From positions 1-64,000 of the forward strand of contig SCSE01000090.1 of NCBI GenBank assembly GCA_004298015.1: 64,000 bases of DNA. The letters are read 5' to 3'. The notes beneath the pieces are model-generated. The model had not been told where the DNA came from and did not search any database. It saw nothing but the letters and a program-made list of their open reading frames with translations. The position numbers were made by a program, and so were the translations under genes. The DNA comes from Rhodanobacter sp. (GTDB lineage: Bacteria > Pseudomonadota > Gammaproteobacteria > Xanthomonadales > Rhodanobacteraceae). This document shows positions 27,770 to 37,045 of this stretch, in pieces. Within the stretch, counting starts at the first letter, position 1. Each line of letters begins with the position of its first letter.

Positions 27770-29626
27770 TTAGTGGCTGCCCTTGCGCGCCTTGACGAAG
27801 ATCGCTTCCACCGCCTGCTGAGTCAGCGGGTGGTAGCCGGGCTTCGCTTGCGCATAGACGCGCTCGGCGTAGGCCAGGCCCTGCGGCGTCCTGGCAAAGG
27901 CCTTGTACAGCGGCAGGGTGAGGTAGAGTCGGCCGATCCGGATCATGTGTGCGGCGGCGGCCGGCCATACCGAGGTGTCACCACCGGCAATGGCGTGGCT
28001 GTACCAGCGCATGCCGATCTCCGCATTCGGCGTGCCGGTGAGGTGCCAGGTGGCGTCCAACTCGCCGAGCTTGCCTGACGGGGTGACGTCGGGAAGGCGA
28101 TCGAGGAAGTACATCCACTCCTGGGTGTTCCAGCCCTTCGCCTCGATCTCGTCGGCGCCCAGGGTGCCGGCAAGGAACGCCTTGCGCTCGCGATCGATCG
28201 TGTCGAAGCGGGGCGAGTCGGGCAGCGTGGCATCCTTCGGGATGCCGGTGCCGTAGACCCACGCTTTGACTTCGGCCCAGCGCATTTTGCCGGGATATCT
28301 GTCGATCAATTGCGGCTTCAGGTAGGCGAGCATCTGCTCGGTGGTAATGCTCTGGAATGCGAAATGGTTGAAATAGCCTTTCAGGTAGGCGTCGAATGCC
28401 CGGCGGCCGAAGCGCTGCTCCAGCGTGCGCATGAACCATGAGCCTTTGTCGTAGGCGACATCGGACAGCGCATCATCGGCACCGACACCGCGTGGATCGG
28501 GGGCCAGTTTCTGCGCGTTGGCGGGCATGTCGGCGATGTCTTTCTGCAGCGCACGAGCCGACAGCAGGGCTTCCTCGTCAGCCAGTGCCTTGCCGTAGAG
28601 CGCCTCGGTGATGCGACCCTGTACGTAGGTGGTGACCCCTTCGTTCAACCAGATGTCACGCCAGCTGGCAGCGGTAACCAGATTGCCCGCCCACGAATGT
28701 GCCAACTCATGGGCTACCAGCGAGACCAGGCTCTTGTCACCCACCAGTACGGTCGGCGTGGCGAAGGTCATGTCGGGGTTTTCCATGCCCCCGTAGGGAA
28801 ATGACGGCGGCAATACCAGGATGTCGTAGCGACCCCAGCGGTAGGGGCCATACAGCTTTTCCGCCGTGGCGAGCATTTTCTCGGTGTCTTCGAACTCGTG
28901 CGTCGCCTTGTCGACCACCGATGGCTCGGCATAGACCGCCGAGCGCGGCCCGGTCTCCTTCACCGCGATGCCGCCGGCCGCGATCGCCAGCAGGTAGGCG
29001 GGAATCGGATGCGGCTGGTCGAACGAGAAGTTGCCATCCAGTGGATGCCTGGCGTCGTTGATCGCGCTCATCAGTACGCGGATATCCTTCGGCGCACTGA
29101 TGTGGGCGTCATAGGTGAAGCGCACCGCCGGCGAATCCTGCAGCGGCACCCAGGAGCGGGCATGGATCGACTCCGATTGCGAGAACATGAAGGGCAGCTT
29201 GCCGTCCGCGGTCTGCGCCGGACCAAGCCACTGCAGCCCGGTGGCAGCGGGCGAGGTGGCGTAGACGATCCGCACCCGCTGCGGATGGTTCGGCGCGGTG
29301 ACGGTCAGCTTGCTGCCCAACGCCTTGTCAGGTGGTGAAAGCACGTAGTTGAGTGGCGAGGATTTGCCGTTGCCGTGGAGGGCTTCGATGCTCGCGATCT
29401 TCAGATCCCGCGTGTCCAGCACCAGCGACGGCGCGTCCGGATTTTTCCAATCCAGCGTCAAGGTGGCGACGCCTTCCAGCTGCTTGCGTGGAAAGTCGAT
29501 CGTCAGGTCGAGATCGAGATGCGTTATCCGTACCTGGTCGGGCTGCGCATAGGAATCCGGATCGGCCGCGAGGGCCGCCAGCGGCAGCATCAATGTGCCG
29601 AGTGCGAGGAGGGAAAGCAGGCGCAT
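27770..29626 (-). CDS. Secreted M1 aminopeptidase (leukotriene-A4-hydrolase type)
   Basis: 618 residues from the ATG at 29626, with GGAG seven bases upstream. A signal peptide (residues 1-21) is present. The exopeptidase motif GGMEN and the zinc motif HELAH at 306-310 are intact, with the third ligand Glu in WLNEG about 20 residues later. The C-terminal helical domain matches the LTA4-hydrolase group. It should remove N-terminal residues from peptides in the periplasm. The downstream hydrolase is on the same strand. Confidence 0.94.
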   Translation of the reverse strand: MRLLSLLALGTLMLPLAALAADPDSYAQPDQVRITHLDLDLTIDFPRKQLEGVATLTLDWKNPDAPSLVLDTRDLKIASIEALHGNGKSSPLNYVLSPPDKALGSKLTVTAPNHPQRVRIVYATSPAATGLQWLGPAQTADGKLPFMFSQSESIHARSWVPLQDSPAVRFTYDAHISAPKDIRVLMSAINDARHPLDGNFSFDQPHPIPAYLLAIAAGGIAVKETGPRSAVYAEPSVVDKATHEFEDTEKMLATAEKLYGPYRWGRYDILVLPPSFPYGGMENPDMTFATPTVLVGDKSLVSLVAHELAHSWAGNLVTAASWRDIWLNEGVTTYVQGRITEALYGKALADEEALLSARALQKDIADMPANAQKLAPDPRGVGADDALSDVAYDKGSWFMRTLEQRFGRRAFDAYLKGYFNHFAFQSITTEQMLAYLKPQLIDRYPGKMRWAEVKAWVYGTGIPKDATLPDSPRFDTIDRERKAFLAGTLGADEIEAKGWNTQEWMYFLDRLPDVTPSGKLGELDATWHLTGTPNAEIGMRWYSHAIAGGDTSVWPAAAAHMIRIGRLYLTLPLYKAFARTPQGLAYAERVYAQAKPGYHPLTQQAVEAIFVKARKGSH

Positions 29627-29753
29627 GGACGACTCCGGCGACGGGAACGCGAGTATGCCATCGGCCCGTGTCGCGGCGCCCATGGCAATGGTCATCGGGC
29701 CTGGGTGGGCATGGCGTAGCGGCGGTTGCCGTTGTGCCGGTATCAGGTGGCGC

Positions 29754-30521
29754 TTACAGCTTGTAGGCGCGATGGATGGCCACGATGCCGCCGGTGAGGT
29801 TGCGCACTTCAACCCGGCCGAAACCGGCCTGTTCCATCATCCCTTTCAGGGTAGCCTGGTCCGGGTGCTTGCGGATCGACTCGGCCAGATACTGGTAGCT
29901 GCCGGCGTCGCCGGCGAACAGCCGGCCGAGCCTGGGCAGCACCTTGAACGAATGAAAATCGTAAAGCTTGCCGAAGGCCTCATTGCGCACCTTGGAAAAT
30001 TCCAGTATCAGTGCCCGGCCTCCAGGCTTGAGCACGCGGCAGATGTCGGCCAGTGCCTTCTCCTTGTCGGTGACGTTGCGCAGGCCGAACGCCATGGTGA
30101 CGGCGTCGAAACTGGCATCCGCGAACGGCAGGCTCTCGGCATTCAGTTGTGCCCAGCGCAGCCCGGAGACCACGCCACGATCGGTCATGCGGTCACGTCC
30201 GACGCCGAGCATGGCCGCGTTGATATCGCCAACCACGACCTCACCCTGTTCGCCGACCACCGGCTTGAGCAGGGCGGCGATGTCACCGGTACCGCCAGCG
30301 AGATCCAGCACCCGGTCGCCACGCCGCACACCGCTGACCGCCACGAAATGGCGCTTCCACAGCCGGTGTACGCCGAACGACATCAAGTCGTTCATCAGGT
30401 CGTAGTTGCGCGCCACCGAGGTGAATACCTGACCGACCAGCTTCTGCTTGTCGGCGACCGGCACGTCGCGGAAGCCGAAGTGGGTGGTCGATTCGGAGGT
30501 GGACTCGGGCTGCTCGTTCAT
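29754..30521 (-). CDS. ubiE: Ubiquinone/menaquinone C-methyltransferase UbiE
   Basis: 255 residues. The SAM motif [10 protein letters not shown] is at 71-80, preceded by the UbiE signature around [11 protein letters not shown]. It methylates the benzoquinol ring carbon during coenzyme Q synthesis. Here it is away from ubiB/ubiJ, 122 bp after a secreted amidohydrolase gene, with nested hairpins in the gap. The N-terminal ~15 residues are a short polar extension. Confidence 0.96.
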   Translation of the reverse strand: MNEQPESTSESTTHFGFRDVPVADKQKLVGQVFTSVARNYDLMNDLMSFGVHRLWKRHFVAVSGVRRGDRVLDLAGGTGDIAALLKPVVGEQGEVVVGDINAAMLGVGRDRMTDRGVVSGLRWAQLNAESLPFADASFDAVTMAFGLRNVTDKEKALADICRVLKPGGRALILEFSKVRNEAFGKLYDFHSFKVLPRLGRLFAGDAGSYQYLAESIRKHPDQATLKGMMEQAGFGRVEVRNLTGGIVAIHRAYKL

Positions 30522-30562
30522 GGCTGCAATGCTACAGGAAAGGCTGTTTCAATCAGATACCT

Positions 30563-30660
30563 CGCTCGTTACGTGCGCATCCGCTCGCCTGCGCGGGAGC
30601 GGATGCGCAGGCAAGTCCAGCTTCTATAACGAGCGCTGTGCCTTATAGAAGCCTGGACTT
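30563..30660. repeat. Nested inverted repeats in the amidohydrolase-ubiE gap
   Basis: Three inverted pairs share 100 bases. A perfect 13-base stem joins 30574-30586 and 30597-30609. A near-perfect 17/18-base stem (one bulge) joins 30613-30629 and 30643-30660, and its right arm includes the last codons of the amidohydrolase gene. A 9-base pair (30563-30571 with 30627-30635) bridges the two. No T-run is present. Confidence 0.7.
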
Positions 30661-31998
30661 GCCGCCTTCCTTGTAGATCACGCCGTCCTTCATCACGAAG
30701 TTGACGTGCTGCATCACGCTGATGTCGTCCAGCGGATTGCCGGGCACGGCGATTATGTCGGCGCCGCGGCCGACGGCGATCTGGCCGAACTGGTCCTGTT
30801 TGTGCAGTAGCTCGGCCGCGTGCGTGGTGGCGGCCTGCAGCACGAATACCGGTGGCATGCCGGCCTGCACCATGTACTGGAGCTCTTTCGCGTTCTCGCC
30901 ATGCGGATAGACCCCGGCGTCAGTGCCGAAAGCGATCTTCACCCCGGCGCGATAGGCCTTGCCCGCCGTCGCCATGATCACCGGGCCGACCTGTTCCGCC
31001 TTGGCGGCGACCTGTGGCGGGTACCAGCCTTCCCTGGCCTTCTCCATCACGTACTGGCCGGCGATGATGGTGGGCACATACCAGGTACCGTGTTCCTTCA
31101 TCAGCTTCATGTCCTGCGCATTCATGAAGGTGCCGTGCTCGATCGAATCCACGCCGCCGAGCACCGCGCGGCGGATCGCCTCGGCGCCGTGCGCATGAGC
31201 GGCGACGGTGAAGCCGTAGTCATGCGCGGTGGCAACCACGGCCTTGATCTCGGCCAGGGTCATCTGCGGATTCTCGGAACTGGCGCCTTCGTCGAGCACG
31301 CCGCCGGAGGGCATGATCTTGATCAGGTCGGCGCCGTCCTTGTAATGCTGGCGCACGGCCTTCCAGGCATCGGCGGGCGAGTTGATGATGCCGTCCTTCG
31401 GGCCCGGATCGCCTTGCAGATCCCATCGGAAGCCATTGGTCGGGTCGGCGTGGCCGCCGGTAGTGCCGACGAACTGGCCGGCGCTGAAGATGTGCGGGCC
31501 GGGCACGATGCCGGCGTTGACCGCATTGCGCAGTGCGATCGACTCGTTGTGCTCGTCGCCGACATTGCGCACCGTGGTGAAACCGGCCAGCAAGGTGCGT
31601 TTTGCGTACACCGTGCCGCGAATCGCGTAGTCCGCCGGATTGAGGCGGAACTTGTCGCTGTAGGTGGTCTTGCTGAACTGCACGGTCAGGTGGGTGTGCG
31701 CGTCGATCAGGCCCGGCAGGCACGTCTGGCCGGACAGGTCGTGGTAGGAAAACGCGCTGCCCGCGGGCGCGTCGGCGCGGTAGCGGGCCGGGTCGGCAAC
31801 CCCCGACTGGATCTGCGCGATATGGCCATCAACCACCACCAGGGTTGTTTCACCGAGCAGCTTGCCGGCGACCGGGTCGAACAGGTGCGTGCAGTGCAAA
31901 ACGCTGACGGTATGGCTGGCAGCGGACGGCTGCCGGGCGTGAACGGCCGACGGCAAGGCAAGTGCAAGCGTCAGCGCGAGGGCAAGGCGTATGGTCAT
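30643..31998 (-). CDS. Secreted metal-dependent amidohydrolase
   Basis: 451 residues with a signal peptide (1-22). The amidohydrolase superfamily metal motif DAHTHL gives His101 and His103. Later metal residues are visible in AHAHG, SIEHGT and GTDAG, and the C-terminal NPLDD strand block closes the fold. Relatives include prolidase-like Xaa-Pro dipeptidases and imidazolonepropionase-like enzymes, so the substrate is likely a peptide or cyclic amide in the periplasm. Its stop codon lies inside a long hairpin (30613-30660). Confidence 0.88.
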   Translation of the reverse strand: MTIRLALALTLALALPSAVHARQPSAASHTVSVLHCTHLFDPVAGKLLGETTLVVVDGHIAQIQSGVADPARYRADAPAGSAFSYHDLSGQTCLPGLIDAHTHLTVQFSKTTYSDKFRLNPADYAIRGTVYAKRTLLAGFTTVRNVGDEHNESIALRNAVNAGIVPGPHIFSAGQFVGTTGGHADPTNGFRWDLQGDPGPKDGIINSPADAWKAVRQHYKDGADLIKIMPSGGVLDEGASSENPQMTLAEIKAVVATAHDYGFTVAAHAHGAEAIRRAVLGGVDSIEHGTFMNAQDMKLMKEHGTWYVPTIIAGQYVMEKAREGWYPPQVAAKAEQVGPVIMATAGKAYRAGVKIAFGTDAGVYPHGENAKELQYMVQAGMPPVFVLQAATTHAAELLHKQDQFGQIAVGRGADIIAVPGNPLDDISVMQHVNFVMKDGVIYKEGGKSRLL

Positions 31999-32077
31999 GA
32001 TGAGCGGTTCCCCTGGAGAATCCGGTTATCTTAAGCGTGGAATGCCGCGTCGTCACCGGATGGGTTTGTTGCGGGAA

Positions 32078-34762
32078 TCAGCGTGGCGGCTTGCGCAGCG
32101 ACGCCGCAGGCGGGGTGGCCGCTTCATGGTCCGTAGCCTCATCGATGCGCGGCGCGCCGTGCTGCGCGTGGAGGTGCTGTTCGGCAGCGACATGGCGCGC
32201 ATGCAGCTCGTCGCTGGCGGCATCGGGTGAGTCGTCAGGCGCGCGCGGCGCGACGGCAATCTCCTTGTCGCCCGCATCGTCGCCGCCAGCGATTTTGAGG
32301 ATCGAATGGCGAACTTCGCGCGACAGGATGACCCGGGCATCGCGTACCATGCCCTCGAGCGCTTCGGTGTAGTCGAGTTTGCCGTTGTCGTCGGTCCACA
32401 CCACGCGTCGTTTGCGCAACTTCTGGATAAAACCGCGGAACAGTGCCTTGTCGAAGAATTCCGGTGCCGACAATTCATTGATCAGGCTCAGTCGTTGCGC
32501 GATCAGGGTGCAGGTGGTTTCCAGTTCTCCGGCACTGAGGGTGTGCCGGCCGTGCCGTGCCAGCGCCGCAATGGTGATGTAGTAGCGCTCGAAAGCCTGG
32601 ATCAGACTGCGTGCGATCACCTTGAGCTGGAAGGCGCCGTCATCCTGTCCCGGGCCACGCTCCAGCATATGGCCGTCGTCGGTGGATTCGAGCAGTCCGC
32701 GGCGCACGAAGAAATCGATGGTCGCCTGCAGTTGCGCGCCGAACCCCCGGCCATCCCAGGGCAGGAACAGCTCGCCCTGGATGAACGGATAGATGATCCG
32801 CCCCAGCCGTACTACCGCGGCCCGTGGCATGCGTCGGTTGTTGAGGAAGCAGCAGGCCACCCAGGCGGCGGTGGCATTGAGGTGGAGCACATTGTTGCGG
32901 AAATAGCTGAGCAGGATGGCCTGTTCCCCGTCGACGCTCAGTACATCGCCGAGGGGATGCTGCACGCGCTGGATCCAGCCCATCTGTTCGCCATAGGCGA
33001 TGATCCCGGCAGGGTTCATCGGGGTCAGCGTGATGCGATCGGAGTACGGCAATTCCTCCAGCAATCCCTTGCTCAGCGCGAGCTGGGCCAGCAGGTCGTT
33101 TTCAGCCATGGCATGCTTGGGCGTGGCGAGCAGGGCGAGCGCGAGCAGGTTGATCGGATTGACGTCGGCCGCGCGGTTGATGTTGATCTGGATCTGCTCG
33201 GCCAGACGGTCGGTGACGCCGTTCAGCCATTCCGGCTTGGCGTCGGACGCGGTGGCGGCATGCCGCCAGTTGTCACTGGCGGCATCGAGCAACGGGTTCA
33301 GCTCGATCGGTTCGCCGAAGTTCAACGCCACATGGCCGTAATGCTGGCGCAATACCTTCAGGCCCCGCAGCAGGCCAAGCAGGGACTCCTTCTCTTTCGG
33401 TTTGCCGGAAAGCTCGCCGGCATACGACGTGCCCTCCATCAGCTTCTCGTAACCGATGTAGACCGGCTGGAACAGTACCGGGCGACGCGGCGCACGCAGG
33501 AACGCGCGAATCGTCATGGCCAGCATGCCGGCATGCGGCGCCAGCAGACGGCCGGTTCGCGAGCGGCCACCTTCGATGAAATATTCGATCGGCACTCCGC
33601 GATCGATCAGCTGTGCCAGGTATTCGTTGAACACTACCGAGTACAGTGCGTTGCCCTTGAAGCTGCGCCGCAGGAAGAAGGCGCCGCCGCGGCGCAGGAT
33701 CGAGCCGATGCCGGGCAGGTTGAGGTTGACCCCCGCGGCGATGTGCGGCACCACGACGCCGGAGACGTGCAGCTGATAGCTCATCAGCAGGTAGTCGGCA
33801 TGGCTGCGATGACACGGTACGTAGACCACCTCGTAACCCGGCGCAGCGGCGCGGGCCTTGTCGAAGTGGTGCATGGCGATGCCGTCGTAGAGCTTGTTCC
33901 AGAAGTTGCGCAGCAGGAACGACGACGAACGCACCATCGGGTGCGAGTAGTCGGCGGCGATCTCCAGCACCAGCTTTTGGGCCTTGCGCCAGGCTTTGGC
34001 GTGGCTGATTTTTTCCTTGGCGGCAGTGGCGTTGATCGCGCTGCGCACCGGCTCGGCGTTCAGTACCGCGTCGACCACTGTGCGGCGATGTGAAAGGTCC
34101 GGTCCGATCACGACGGCGCGGATGCGGTGGAAATGCGTTCGCAGCACCCGTGCCAGCATGCGCGTGAAGCGCTCCGGCGCCGTGTCACCGGTTTCGTCGA
34201 GCACACTGCGCAGCGAAATCGGTGCGGAGAAATGCACCACGGTGTCGCGACCGTTCAGCAGCAGCGCCAGCATGCGCCGGAAGCGGCCCACCATGACCCA
34301 GTTTTCCGAGAACAGCACCCGGAACCAGCCGGTATCCCGGCTCGGTGCGCGGCCGACATAGATCGACACCGGCACGATCTGGATGTCACGCTCTGGCATG
34401 CCTTCCAGCGAGCGTACCAATTGCCGCAGCGGCTCGTGCGGCGCGCGCTTGCGAATGCGCCCGAACACCCAGCCGTCGCGTCGCGCCAGTGCAATCACCG
34501 AGCGACGACGACGGGTACCGAGGATCGCCTGAGAGGGTCGTGGCAAGCCGGCTTCGCGGCAGGCCCGTTCCAGGATCAGCGCATCGGAGAAGCCATCGCG
34601 TTCGATCACATAGCAGACCGGCGTGCCGGTTTGCAGCAGCACGGCCGGCTCGACTGGATCACGCAGGATCCGCACCCAGGGTTGCAGCAAGTGCCCCGCC
34701 AGGTTGAACCACCAGGGCGCGCGCTGCCGGGAGATCGAGTCCGCAGTGAAAATGGTAGGCAT
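32078..34762 (-). CDS. plsB: Glycerol-3-phosphate 1-O-acyltransferase PlsB
   Basis: 894 residues, full-length PlsB. It acylates the sn-1 position of glycerol-3-phosphate at the inner membrane, the first committed step of phospholipid synthesis. Catalytic HX4D box HRSHAD is at 318-323. The further family blocks GGAFFLRRSF, FIEGGRSRTG and PVYIGYEKL follow in order. The last ~50 residues are a Pro/Ala- and charge-rich extension. It lies alone between the amidohydrolase and a lipoprotein gene, all on the minus strand. Confidence 0.97.
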   Translation of the reverse strand: MPTIFTADSISRQRAPWWFNLAGHLLQPWVRILRDPVEPAVLLQTGTPVCYVIERDGFSDALILERACREAGLPRPSQAILGTRRRRSVIALARRDGWVFGRIRKRAPHEPLRQLVRSLEGMPERDIQIVPVSIYVGRAPSRDTGWFRVLFSENWVMVGRFRRMLALLLNGRDTVVHFSAPISLRSVLDETGDTAPERFTRMLARVLRTHFHRIRAVVIGPDLSHRRTVVDAVLNAEPVRSAINATAAKEKISHAKAWRKAQKLVLEIAADYSHPMVRSSSFLLRNFWNKLYDGIAMHHFDKARAAAPGYEVVYVPCHRSHADYLLMSYQLHVSGVVVPHIAAGVNLNLPGIGSILRRGGAFFLRRSFKGNALYSVVFNEYLAQLIDRGVPIEYFIEGGRSRTGRLLAPHAGMLAMTIRAFLRAPRRPVLFQPVYIGYEKLMEGTSYAGELSGKPKEKESLLGLLRGLKVLRQHYGHVALNFGEPIELNPLLDAASDNWRHAATASDAKPEWLNGVTDRLAEQIQININRAADVNPINLLALALLATPKHAMAENDLLAQLALSKGLLEELPYSDRITLTPMNPAGIIAYGEQMGWIQRVQHPLGDVLSVDGEQAILLSYFRNNVLHLNATAAWVACCFLNNRRMPRAAVVRLGRIIYPFIQGELFLPWDGRGFGAQLQATIDFFVRRGLLESTDDGHMLERGPGQDDGAFQLKVIARSLIQAFERYYITIAALARHGRHTLSAGELETTCTLIAQRLSLINELSAPEFFDKALFRGFIQKLRKRRVVWTDDNGKLDYTEALEGMVRDARVILSREVRHSILKIAGGDDAGDKEIAVAPRAPDDSPDAASDELHARHVAAEQHLHAQHGAPRIDEATDHEAATPPAASLRKPPR

Positions 34763-34787
34763 CCGTCTATTCTAACGGCTGCGGGGT

Positions 34788-35729
34788 TCAGTCTTTCGCG
34801 GCAGTCGTGCTGGCGGGTGCCGGGGCGATGGCGTTGGCTACCGGCACGCTGGGGTGGTGGAGTGTCTTCTGGTGCGCCTCGCGCACCTGCTTCAGCATCG
34901 CCTCGCTGTACCAGCGGCCATTTTGCTGGACCAGGGTCGACTCGGTCGTCAGCGGCTTGCCGAGCAGGGTGTAGTCGATTTTCACCACCGCCCGGCCATG
35001 CTTGTTCTCCAGTGGGATCAGTTTGACCGAATCAAGCGTGTCGTCCACCGACAGTCCATAGATCGCCAGCAGTTGGCGGATGCCGTCGTAGGCGGTCGAA
35101 TACTTCTTCATGGCGCTGTCGAAATCCAGTGCATGCAACTGCTCAGGGCTTTTCAGGTCCAGCTTGCGAGCCGTTGTCACGGTAACGGCGATCGCCTGTT
35201 TGGCCTTGGCCTGATCAAACCACGGCGTCTGTTTCGCCCACGGTGCAAGCACATCGACGACGTCGCCAAGCTGACCTTTCTGCGGCGCCGACAGCTGCTT
35301 GTTCTGTTGGATCGCGCTCTTGGCGAAGGCTTCAGCGATGCTGATCAGTACCGGCAACTGGTCCTTGTACTGCTGCTGCATCTGCGCCAGTTTCGGCTGC
35401 AATTGGGTATACAACGTGGTCTCGGCATCCGGTGCGGTCAACGTGGCCATGGTCGCCTTGAAGCGTTCGCGGTCCCGCGTGGTGATCGGCGGCTGATCCT
35501 TTGCCTGCCGGTTCCAATCGGTGCGCAAGTTGACGTAGTCGGCCGCTGGCAGGGCGTGTTTCCAGAGGCCGTTGAAGTCGCCCGCCTTGATCAGGTCGAT
35601 CGAACCTTGCACCGCGGCCACCGGAGTGCTGCCGCCGGGTTGCGAGAGATCGTCCTTGCCATGGCATGCGGCCAGGACGAGGCTGGCGCATAGCGGCAGC
35701 AGGACGAGGCGGAGAGAGGGAAAGCGCAT
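34788..35729 (-). CDS. Predicted lipoprotein of unknown function
   Basis: 313 residues from the ATG at 35729; the longer upstream frame is not protein-like. The signal peptide ends in a lipobox with Cys22 (LVLAAC). The mature part is mostly helical and polar, with no domain I recognise, and ends in an Ala/Pro/Thr tail. It may be co-transcribed with plsB, whose start is 25 bp downstream. Upstream lies a terminator and a candidate sRNA (35836-35937). Confidence 0.72.
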   Translation of the reverse strand: MRFPSLRLVLLPLCASLVLAACHGKDDLSQPGGSTPVAAVQGSIDLIKAGDFNGLWKHALPAADYVNLRTDWNRQAKDQPPITTRDRERFKATMATLTAPDAETTLYTQLQPKLAQMQQQYKDQLPVLISIAEAFAKSAIQQNKQLSAPQKGQLGDVVDVLAPWAKQTPWFDQAKAKQAIAVTVTTARKLDLKSPEQLHALDFDSAMKKYSTAYDGIRQLLAIYGLSVDDTLDSVKLIPLENKHGRAVVKIDYTLLGKPLTTESTLVQQNGRWYSEAMLKQVREAHQKTLHHPSVPVANAIAPAPASTTAAKD

Positions 35730-35835
35730 GGCGGATCTCGTCGTGATGGCGTCAGGGCGAGATGCCCGGCTGCGCCGTGATCGGGCAGGGTAAGGGGCTT
35801 GTCGGCACGGAACAAGGCCTGCTCGCCGGCAGCGC

Positions 35836-35869
35836 AAAAAGAAAAACCCGCGGACCGTGGTCTCGCGGG
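35836..35869 (-). terminator. Strong intrinsic terminator
   Basis: On the minus strand a CCCGCG...CGCGGG hairpin with an inner GAC/GTC stem (35847-35869) is followed directly by T5-C-T5 (35846 down to 35836). It lies 155 bp past the phosphatase stop and 107 bp before the lipoprotein start. It may end the phosphatase transcript, a small RNA, or both. Confidence 0.88.
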
Positions 35870-35937
35870 GAAGTCCGGCATCGCCGGAAGGGAAATGGCC
35901 AAGCCTGGCTGCAGGTCCATCTGGGCAGGTGGTGGCG
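35836..35937 (-). ncRNA. Candidate small RNA (or terminated leader)
   Basis: A good promoter (TTGCCT, 17 bp, TAAAAT) ends about seven bases before 35937, and a strong terminator closes at 35836. This bounds a roughly 100-nt transcript with no reading frame of note. It contains a CCGG/CCGG hairpin, C-rich unpaired-looking patches (such as CACCACCTGCCC) and the terminator stem. It could instead be an attenuated leader of the lipoprotein gene. Confidence 0.45.
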
Positions 35938-35943
35938 AGAGCC

Positions 35944-35972
35944 ATTTTAGCGGCCACAATGAGTTGAGGCAA
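35944..35972 (-). promoter_or_regulatory. Candidate sigma-70 promoter
   Basis: On the minus strand, TTGCCT (35967-35972) and TAAAAT (35944-35949) are separated by exactly 17 bp. It sits at the edge of a marked AT-rich island (35960-36015). The predicted start is near 35937. Confidence 0.55.
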
Positions 35973-36023
35973 TACTTTTATTTAGTCATTTAACATATTG
36001 AATTCCAATATAAAGATGGCTTG

Positions 36024-36920
36024 TTACTGATAGCGTAGCGCCTTGATCTTCTCGTGACGGCGCTGATCGCGTGGTGCCGTCCAGTTGTTGTTGAACAGTG
36101 CCGGCTCCCACGAGCCGTAGGTCGGATTGGGAAGTACGAACCAGCGCCTGCCGATCCAGTCCCGATAGGGAGCCATCGCCTGCCGGCGGCCGGTGGCGTT
36201 GTTGGCCACGACGGTGACGAAGTCGCCGATCTGGTCACCGAACTGCATCAGTACCCGGTAGCGGCGACTGATCAACTGACGCCGGCAGCTCTTCTGGCTG
36301 CCGATCTGCTCGCAGCCCTTGACGTAGGTGCCCAAGCCCAGGAACGCCTCGGGGCCGGATACCGGCAACCCCGCCAAGCGCAGGTTGTCCAACGTGGCCT
36401 GGTCCAGGTCTTTGGCGCGATTGGAGACGTAAATCACGGCGATGCCGTGTTTTGCGGCGAACTGAGTGAAGGCGACTGCGCCGGGCAGCGCGCGGGCTTT
36501 TTCTTCCTTGCACCAGGCGGCCCAGTCGGCCTCGTTGAACTCGCCGCCGCTGCGGATCAGGCGTGCCTGATAGGGCGAGTTGTCCAGTACGGTCTCGTCG
36601 ATGTCCAGCACCACCGCAGGCTTGAGCCCCACGATCGGGGCCTTGCGGTCATCTTCCGGCAAAGCGTCCCAGTGCTTGTCCTGCAGTGCGGCAAGCAAAC
36701 GTGACCGGGCGTCGCGATACGTCTGCAGAAAGATCAGGTCGTGCTCGATCGCGGTCTGGGTCCAGGCGGTGGCATTGAGGTTGTCGTTGGCGGCTGTGCC
36801 GACCCTCACGGTGGTAGCCGGGAGCGGCGTGCTGGGCACCGAGTGTGGTTTCGGTGCCGGCGAGGCACAACTCGCCAGCAGGATCGCGGAGGCAACAACG
36901 GCTGGTAGACGCAACGGCAT
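36024..36920 (-). CDS. Lipoprotein e(P4)-type 5'-nucleotidase / class C acid phosphatase
   Basis: 298 residues from the ATG at 36920. The lipobox LLASC places the lipidated Cys at 18. The HAD-type DDDD phosphatase motif starts with DIDET at 106-110 (nucleophile D106, D108), and further acidic residues follow near GDQIGDF. It is anchored to the outer membrane and removes phosphate from nucleotides such as NMN outside the cytoplasm. It is divergent from the AI-2E-family permease gene; the two starts are 125 bp apart. Confidence 0.92.
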   Translation of the reverse strand: MPLRLPAVVASAILLASCASPAPKPHSVPSTPLPATTVRVGTAANDNLNATAWTQTAIEHDLIFLQTYRDARSRLLAALQDKHWDALPEDDRKAPIVGLKPAVVLDIDETVLDNSPYQARLIRSGGEFNEADWAAWCKEEKARALPGAVAFTQFAAKHGIAVIYVSNRAKDLDQATLDNLRLAGLPVSGPEAFLGLGTYVKGCEQIGSQKSCRRQLISRRYRVLMQFGDQIGDFVTVVANNATGRRQAMAPYRDWIGRRWFVLPNPTYGSWEPALFNNNWTAPRDQRRHEKIKALRYQ

Positions 36921-37045
36921 GGGAAGGCCTTGAAAGAACACTGACACAGGATCGCCGGAGTTTACGACAGCAGTATGTCGGCCGGGGCTGGCGCAGGTCC
37001 TGGCCTGCTGACAGACTGGCTATCCCATCGCGCCGCGCAGCTTCC

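Noticed and set aside
30820-32034. Plus-strand open frame of 404 codons across the amidohydrolase gene
   Set aside because: Antisense shadow of a gene with signal peptide and metal motifs; no ribosome binding site or family signal on the plus strand.
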